This document shows, piece after piece, positions 5,101-9,138 of a stretch of DNA of 9,138 bases. The notes below the pieces were generated by a model, which was given only the letters and a program-made list of their open reading frames with translations, had not been told where the DNA came from and ran no database searches. The stretch's first letter is position 1; the number at the start of each line of letters is the position of its first letter. The translations under genes and the position numbers were made by a program. The stretch is taken from assembly GCA_002404795.1 (NCBI GenBank), contig DHKK01000152.1:10193-19330 (forward strand). Direction: 5' to 3'. The DNA comes from Clostridiales bacterium UBA4696. Its GTDB lineage: Bacteria; Bacillota; Clostridia; Oscillospirales; Oscillospiraceae.

Positions 5101-8100
5101 GCGGAGAGGTCATTCTGGACATTGACGACGCACAGGGAAATACGATCTCCAGCACGGAGTTTTCCAGAGGGACACACGCCAACAAGGTGCTGCAAGCGAT
5201 CCGGGATTATTTTGAGAACGGGACACTCCCACAGGTGGATAACACGCCGTCGGTCAGTCAGTTCCGGTATTCCGCGCAGGACGGGCGGTATCGGGACCTG
5301 ATGGGGGAGAAGGCGGCGCAGTATGTGCGGCGGCTGGAAAATCGGATGGTAAACGAGCTGGCGGAGAATCTGAGCGTGCCGGGGAAGGCAAAGCGGGAGG
5401 TCTTGCAGCCGATGGCCGAGGAGGCGCTGCGGACGTTCTTCACGGACGGGCAGCTCGACCGGGCAAAGCTGAATGATCTGTTTGAGACGGCCTACAAGGC
5501 GGGCATTGAAGAAGACACGCAGTACATCGAGCAGTACGGGGATCTCAAGAAATTCATCCGGGATCAGAAGATCTCGATTTCGGAGACAGACAGGAAGGAT
5601 ATTGCGGACTACAATCTGTTCCGGAGGGCGGCCATGGGGACGCTGACGATCAGCAAAGACGGGTTGCCGGTGGACGTGGCGTATCAGCAGCTGCAGGAGA
5701 TGGCGCCGGAGCTGTTCCCGGCGGACATTACCGCACCGAGCGATCAGCTGATGCAGATCTATGATGTGGCGCGCGGGATCCAGAAGGTACAGAAGACGCT
5801 GGATGAATACTACGGGCCGCAGGCGGCGAGCTTCAAGAAGTGGCAGCAGGCGAACTTCACAGAATCCATTGACCGGCTGACGAGCGGGCTGCGGGTGGCG
5901 CAGCGATATCTGGAGGCACAGAACAAGGCGAAGGAGAAGCTCGCTATTCCGCAGACGGCGGCGGAGACAGAGCAGATGTGGAAGCAGCTGAAGGACGCGC
6001 GGAAGGTCTATGAGAAGGCACAGGGCAAGACGCTGCTGACGGAGGCTGACCAGAAGATCGTGAACCGGATGCTGCGTGGGGAGACGAGCCCGGACTATGT
6101 GGCAGGGCTGGAAAACGGGCAGCAGATCCTGAAGGTCTACGAGGCAAAGGCAGACTATGACATGCTGGCGCTGAAGCTCAAGGCGTGGAACGCGCAGCGC
6201 AAGCAGGGACTGCGGGACTTTGCCGAGCAGGCGCTGACCGAGGCCGAGGCCATCAAGTGGGTCGACAAGACCATGGGGATCCGGTACCAGCGCGAGACGA
6301 TGGAGCGGAACATCCGGGATATCGCGCGGAAGGGCAAGGTCTCCGATGAGAAGGCAAACGAATTCATCAACAAGTATTTCTGGCCGGTGCATGAGAACGA
6401 GAGCAAGCGCAAGAATTACCTTGTGCAGCAGCAGGACCGGATCCGGGCGCTGGGGCTTGACCGGCAGGTACGGAAGGGGAATCTGGTCTCCGAGAGCTAT
6501 GCGGTGCAGTGGCTGGGCGAGGCGGAATTCAACCGGGACTATCTCAAGCAGCATCCGCGTGTCGAAAGGCGCGGGGGGATGACGTTTGACGAGTGGAACG
6601 CGGCCATTCAGGAATTCGAGAAGCAGAACCCGAAGCTGGATCTCGGCAAGGTGCGGGCAGCCGTGAAGGTCTTCCACGAGGTCTACGACAAGCTGTTCCA
6701 GGACATGAATCAGGTGCGCATTGAAAACGGCTATGAGCCGGTCAACTATCTGCAGGGGTATTTCCCGCACTTCCAGGAGAACGAAGAAGGCGGCAGCATC
6801 CTGCAGAAGTTCGCAAGGGCGGCCGGGATCGAGGGCGATGTGTCGCCGCTGCCGGCGACGATCAACGGACTGACGGCAAACTTCAAGCCGGGCATCCGGT
6901 ACATGGCGAATATCCAGAACCGGCTCGGATACGCGACAGCGTATGATGCGCTGCAGGGCTTTGACCGGTATATCGAGGTCGCGACGGACGTGATCTTCCA
7001 TACGGCGGATATCCAGCGGCTGCGGGCGCTGGCGACGCAGATCCGGTACCGGGCGTCGGATGAGGGACTAAAGCAGAGGATCGACGCGATCATGATGAAC
7101 CCGTTCCTCAATCCGGATGAAGCCAACGAGCAGGTGACGAACCTGACGAAGAACGGACAATACGGGCTTTCGAACTTCGTGGATGAATTGGATGAGTACA
7201 CGAATCTTCTGGCCGGGAAGAAGTCGCGGCTCGACCGGGGCATGGAGAAGCTCATGGGGCGGAAGTTCTACAACGTCATGAAGAAATTCGAGTCCCGCGT
7301 GGGTGCGAACATGGTAGCGGCCAACGTAGGCTCGGCGCTCACAAACTTCATCCCGATCACGCAGGCGTGGAGCCAGGTGTCGACGACGGACGTGCTGCGC
7401 GGTATGTGGGATACATTGAAGAACTACAAGACCGCTGACGGGCTGGATTCTGCGTCGACGTTCATCAACAACCGAAGTGGCTATGGACGGCTGGCCATGA
7501 GCACGATGGATAAGGTCTCCGCCGGTGCGGGCTGGCTGATGGAGTCGATCGACACGTTCACAACCGGAAGCGTGGTGCGTGCGCGGTATTACCAGAACCT
7601 GCGCAGGGGCATGAGCGAGATGAGCGCGATGCAGGAGGCAGATCAGTTTGCTTCCGGTGTGATGGCAGACCGGAGCAAGGGCTCGACGCCGACACTTTAT
7701 TCCGCGCGGAACCCGCTGGTGAAGCTGTTTACACAGTTTCAGCTGGAGGTCAACAATGAACTGAGCTGGATCTTCAAGGACATGGCGCAGGAGGAACGGA
7801 AGAAGGGCGTGGCGGCACTGGCGAAGGCCATGTTCAAATTCCTCATCGGCGCGTGGATCTACAATGAATTCTATGAGAGCATTGTGGGCAGGCGCGCGGC
7901 GTTGGATCCGCTGGATATCATCAACGATACGGTCGGAGATTTCACGGGGTATCAGATCCCCAACACAGTCGATGCAATGTTTTCGGGAGAGTGGGACTTC
8001 GCGACGCAGAAAGAAGATGCCTACGGCGTAGCGGCGAACCTGACGCAGAATCTGCTGGGCGAGCTGCCGTTTACGCAGGTGCTGACAATGCTCGGATTGG

Positions 8101-8879
8101 AGGTTGACAACGGCAGAATTGCGGTCGCGTCTGCACTGCCTGATCTTGGAGCGATATTCAAGGCTGCAACAAGCAAAGATATTGCTCCAGAGAAACGGGA
8201 CTACACGATTCGGAGAGAACTGACGAAGCCTGCGTACTACCTTGTGCCGCCGTTCGGCGGCGGGCAGGCGCGAAAGCTGATTCAGGGCGGCGAGGCGGCG
8301 ATCCGCGGCGGCAGCTACTCGGTCGACAACGAGGGCCGCGACATCTTACAGTATCCCGTGTACAACGACAATCCGGCTGACCGGGCCAAGAGCTGGGCGC
8401 AGGCGCTGCTGTTCGGCAAGACGGCAACGGAAGAGGCGCAGAGCTGGGTAGAGAGCGGGTTTAAATCGCTGTCCGCGAAGGAGACCGCGGCCTATCAGGG
8501 CATGACTGAGGGCGGCGCAGACCAGCGGGAAAGCTACGCGTTCGTGACTGCTATGAAGAAGGTCGACGACAAAACTGCGAAGCTTACTATGCTGTTCGCC
8601 TACGACATTCCGCAGAACGCAAAGACAGCGTATTACTATTCCGTCCTGGCATCCGACGAGGAGCAGGAAAAAATGGACACGCTTGCTGGAGACGGCGTCG
8701 GCTATGACGCATATATGCAGTATAAGCAACTATATTTCAAGCAGTTCGGAACGCAGACTGTCTCACAGGAGCGTATCCAGACGGTTCTGGATGCGCTGAA
8801 CCTGACAAAGGCACAGAAGGCCGCACTCTGGGCAGCCATGGGGGCGAACTGGAAGGAAGAAAACAATCCATACAAGTAA
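2109..8879 (+). CDS. Giant phage polyvalent/virion protein, 5'-truncated
   Basis: Up to 2,256 codons are open. Proteins of this kind are packaged in phage heads and injected with the DNA, carrying enzymes that help takeover. Order by residue: 50-150 Gly/Ala-rich helices (EGAIEGITEKYSVGDIIENM); 175-365 Gln/Glu/Ala coiled coil; 432-488 out-of-frame-like Gly/Gln/Arg segment; 500-660 zincin-like domain with HEGYH at 576-580; 673-877 LPD3/BECR-like module; 899-1038 conserved Gly/Asp-rich domain (GRHEGGPGGY, DYGGGDYSGGMVRFM); 1050-1700 long helices; 1720-1960 LPD38-like region (SARNPLVKLFTQFQLEVNN, then one hydrophobic helix); then a tail ending NNPYK, which looks like a natural terminus. The 5' end is broken: the frame opens after a TAA at 2097, the only early starts are GTG 2109 and TTG 2118, no ribosome site precedes them, and the first 15-25 codons are antisense to another gene. 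Expression is doubtful, though the body is undamaged. Domain names are from memory. Confidence 0.85.
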   Translation: MPGLIATVSYCWSTGRWYIQNGKSNADALVDGIVEGAIEGITEKYSVGDIIENMLSGKAVWKKALRSFASEGAEEIASNWLNRAYDVVAKQDRGEVMAAYAAYLADGKTPAQALGQVFLDNRKEDALSFLAGGLSGLAMSGTYAGVNRVILEANVTQTARAVIEAGEVQDVIDYGMAQEEGTKAHQLAEELQQTVDDGGEVAQKAVENTLREVAKEQQAAVDEGQEPRVPETLTRLEQLQEQARQEQAQAEANEKTFQIYKSAAETAQENQRLAEQYRQEQEQAQTQAQRSVQAVQQAQRAAQQQYDQDSLLAPIPGTENMGELDLEQYARQQTADAEQALDEAALQQEEQYLQEQARRAGYDEQTAAYFLNGNTTGMPAEQYAQSFGQVYEQGRLGASEQRAMRYAEGMNQDVAAAAYRAGIAAGQKGVNNGSIETTDEGQIGQAGQRAEGQAGGVRQSTAQRKRIEAGRKRAQGARDLAKAWDEVTLSELGFGENSTQTVRVMPQGQEAGSQDIKDAAKFFRSMGVQNARFFTGQLTQEIGGQTFYADAAVTEDGSVLIRADSEEYSAFELAKHEGYHILAKRWPEMAEKIQKRLLSEGKITKEMIESYVDAYAGIYGDDTDAYVEEIVADTYAGMNRTDYGTNKLRADVKVEVGQWQKKSGSARAPPAKYSMVGRGENGLKTYKSDFSSDMTMDEKREYMYRLITEVWDKKPLNLTILEDGKEKKITARFDGEANGQTFAGKMAFGNRRGSRTERLITLNLANDIWEIANESRYENSKGEFKQTRMHESSERWHYFVNAINYVDDAQPGRNGVYDFNLDVMERDDGDFVYTFSLKKRRTDAPRTFTAGVSSENAANAGSSKNSISKTGETVKGKFSASADQTSAEQKKQNDKTALDYFGKTYKWSETGYVLLNGARLDFSGRHEGGPGGYRTVDHRDIIDALGEDYGGGDYSGGMVRFMQEGNIRISPESGGINLAVMPTKAQMDALSDFISKERGEVILDIDDAQGNTISSTEFSRGTHANKVLQAIRDYFENGTLPQVDNTPSVSQFRYSAQDGRYRDLMGEKAAQYVRRLENRMVNELAENLSVPGKAKREVLQPMAEEALRTFFTDGQLDRAKLNDLFETAYKAGIEEDTQYIEQYGDLKKFIRDQKISISETDRKDIADYNLFRRAAMGTLTISKDGLPVDVAYQQLQEMAPELFPADITAPSDQLMQIYDVARGIQKVQKTLDEYYGPQAASFKKWQQANFTESIDRLTSGLRVAQRYLEAQNKAKEKLAIPQTAAETEQMWKQLKDARKVYEKAQGKTLLTEADQKIVNRMLRGETSPDYVAGLENGQQILKVYEAKADYDMLALKLKAWNAQRKQGLRDFAEQALTEAEAIKWVDKTMGIRYQRETMERNIRDIARKGKVSDEKANEFINKYFWPVHENESKRKNYLVQQQDRIRALGLDRQVRKGNLVSESYAVQWLGEAEFNRDYLKQHPRVERRGGMTFDEWNAAIQEFEKQNPKLDLGKVRAAVKVFHEVYDKLFQDMNQVRIENGYEPVNYLQGYFPHFQENEEGGSILQKFARAAGIEGDVSPLPATINGLTANFKPGIRYMANIQNRLGYATAYDALQGFDRYIEVATDVIFHTADIQRLRALATQIRYRASDEGLKQRIDAIMMNPFLNPDEANEQVTNLTKNGQYGLSNFVDELDEYTNLLAGKKSRLDRGMEKLMGRKFYNVMKKFESRVGANMVAANVGSALTNFIPITQAWSQVSTTDVLRGMWDTLKNYKTADGLDSASTFINNRSGYGRLAMSTMDKVSAGAGWLMESIDTFTTGSVVRARYYQNLRRGMSEMSAMQEADQFASGVMADRSKGSTPTLYSARNPLVKLFTQFQLEVNNELSWIFKDMAQEERKKGVAALAKAMFKFLIGAWIYNEFYESIVGRRAALDPLDIINDTVGDFTGYQIPNTVDAMFSGEWDFATQKEDAYGVAANLTQNLLGELPFTQVLTMLGLEVDNGRIAVASALPDLGAIFKAATSKDIAPEKRDYTIRRELTKPAYYLVPPFGGGQARKLIQGGEAAIRGGSYSVDNEGRDILQYPVYNDNPADRAKSWAQALLFGKTATEEAQSWVESGFKSLSAKETAAYQGMTEGGADQRESYAFVTAMKKVDDKTAKLTMLFAYDIPQNAKTAYYYSVLASDEEQEKMDTLAGDGVGYDAYMQYKQLYFKQFGTQTVSQERIQTVLDALNLTKAQKAALWAAMGANWKEENNPYK
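3403..3570 (+). CDS. Nested 55-aa reading frame inside the giant gene
   Basis: This small gene lies in the +1 frame relative to the giant gene. It starts at ATG 3403 after AAGGGG (3391-3396) with a 6-base spacer, follows an in-frame TAA at 3397, and stops at TAA 3568-3570. The product is basic and helical (MAVSRLLMKDKSGRLVSVPK, then DRLEAFAKAQ, ending QEISQKLGMK) and reads as a natural protein. By hand count, GC at the third codon position is 39/55 in this frame but only 21/56 in the giant frame over the same bases. In the giant frame immediately downstream (3570-3746) it returns to 51/59. The coding signal therefore belongs to this frame here. I recall short phage proteins beginning with a similar KDKxGxxVSVPxDRLE pattern, but cannot verify that. 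It may be a true overlapping gene, or an ancestral separate gene now overrun by the giant frame. Confidence 0.6.
   Translation: MAVSRLLMKDKSGRLVSVPKDRLEAFAKAQRSGKELKPEERERRVQEISQKLGMK
3570..4080 (+). other. Zincin-like metallopeptidase domain of the giant protein
   Basis: Within the giant protein (residues about 488-658), AKHEGYHILAKRW carries an HExxH zinc-binding motif: H576, E577 and H580. A likely third ligand lies in VEEIVADTYAG (E628 or E629), about 50 residues later. Just before it, ADAAVTEDGSVLIRADSEEYSAFELAKHE has the strand-then-helix lead-in seen in zincins. Zincin-like peptidases are one of the enzyme classes reported in phage and conjugative polyvalent proteins, where they may release individual domains or cut host proteins. 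The catalytic residues appear intact; the specific target cannot be inferred. Confidence 0.62.
4127..4740 (+). other. Lower-GC inserted module (LPD3/BECR-like) in the giant protein
   Basis: Residues about 673-877 differ in base use from both sides. My hand count gives 79 G+C in 180 bases at 4141-4320 (44%) against 38 in 60 at 3961-4020 (63%). The content includes MDEKREYMYRLITEVWDKKP, IWEIANESRYENSKGEF, HESSERWHYFVNAINYV and VYDFNLDVMERDDGDFVYTF. The WHYF step, followed by strand pairs, resembles LPD3 or phage BECR-fold nuclease-type modules as I remember them. It is bounded by similar short motifs (AKYSM on the left, GKFSA on the right), as if inserted between two ends of one linker. A low-complexity Ser/Asn linker closes it. 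Nuclease activity is not shown. Confidence 0.42.
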
Positions 8880-8884
8880 AACAA

Positions 8885-8912
8885 GAAGGCCGGGGCGGAT
8901 GCCCCGGCCTTC
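8885..8912. terminator. Bidirectional terminator after the giant gene
   Basis: GAAGGCCGGGGC (8885-8896) and GCCCCGGCCTTC (8901-8912) form a perfect 12-bp stem with a 4-base loop. It starts 5 bases after the giant gene stop and ends 10 bases before the stop of the convergent minus-strand gene. The following bases are more T-rich on the minus strand (TTGTTTTACTTGT) than on the plus strand (GGTATATCTGTT), so it should work best for the minus-strand gene. Confidence 0.82.
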
Positions 8913-8922
8913 GGTATATCTG

Positions 8923-9138
8923 TTACTGCGCTTTTTCCAGCTCCGCGAGGCGCTGGCTGTGCAGGTGGACGACGGATTTGAGGAAGGAGACCTCTTCTTC
9001 GAGCTCCTCAACGCGGCTCTTCGGCGCAAGAGTCTCGAGAAGAGACTGCTGGCCTTCGATCAGGAGGTCCAGCTTTTTCATGACGCTGCTCTCGATGATG
9101 ACGCGGGTATTGGCTGCGGACTGCTTGAGCATGTCGTC
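8923..9138 (-). CDS. Coiled-coil protein, C-terminal part (runs off window)
   Basis: At least 71 codons are visible and the frame is still open at the window edge. An ATG lies at 9132, but two Asp codons precede it without a ribosome site, so the start is probably beyond the window. The sequence is a charged helix with heptad-like Leu/Val spacing: VMKKLDLLIEGQQSLLETLA, then SRVEELEEEVSFLKSVVHLH, ending LAELEKAQ. It looks like a short dimerising coiled coil. I recall similar tails (LDLLAEGQxxLLExL, then VExLExEVxxLKxVV) in small clostridial prophage proteins, including some downstream of repressors, but no function is established. It converges on the giant gene and shares its terminator. Confidence 0.72.
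   Translation of the reverse strand, partial: DDMLKQSAANTRVIIESSVMKKLDLLIEGQQSLLETLAPKSRVEELEEEVSFLKSVVHLHSQRLAELEKAQ

Noticed and set aside
4614..7001. A 795-codon open frame on the minus strand opposite the giant gene
   Set aside because: Again Leu/Arg/Val-rich without recognisable motifs, and fully antisense to a conserved phage protein with strong third-position bias on the plus strand.

Overview
The base composition is GC-rich with strongly GC-biased third codon positions, ribosome sites are Firmicutes-like GGAGG types, and the proteins resemble those of prophages in gut Clostridia (Oscillospiraceae/Ruminococcaceae type). That host assignment comes from recalled family resemblance, not from a search. 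The window looks like the left end of a degraded or rearranged prophage, or a related integrative element, inserted at a tRNA-Ser gene.

Layout. Bases 1-20 are the 3' end of a tRNA-Ser gene, which is the probable attachment core, followed by a strong terminator. Bases 63-211 are a gene-free arm with several short direct repeats, as expected beside an integrase. A complete tyrosine recombinase (212-1234, minus strand) converges on the tRNA. To its right lie promoters facing in both directions, a 50-residue helical protein (1382-1534) and a HicB-type antitoxin with a good promoter and a repeated operator-like motif (1539-1983). No HicA toxin gene is visible, so this HicB is solitary. A bidirectional terminator follows.

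At about 2030-2165 there is a minus-strand fragment that looks like the C-terminal tail of a lost gene. It runs directly into a giant plus-strand reading frame (to 8879) encoding a phage polyvalent protein. The giant frame has no credible start or ribosome site, and its first 15-25 codons are antisense to the lost gene. A deletion or recombination therefore seems to have removed its 5' end together with the replication, packaging and head genes expected between integrase and virion genes. The remaining roughly 2,235 codons are intact. In order they carry a Gln/Glu/Ala-rich coiled coil, an HEGYH zincin-like domain, a lower-GC module resembling LPD3/BECR-type domains, a Gly/Asp-rich conserved domain, long helical segments and a C-terminal region resembling LPD38-type virion proteins.

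The most interesting signal is a nested 55-codon reading frame at 3403-3570, in a different frame inside the giant gene. It has its own Shine-Dalgarno sequence, ATG and stop, and the GC-rich third-position bias moves to its frame across exactly that interval. It may be a gene within a gene, or the trace of an ancestral gene fusion.

The window ends with a terminator shared by the giant gene and a convergent minus-strand coiled-coil protein that runs off the right edge.
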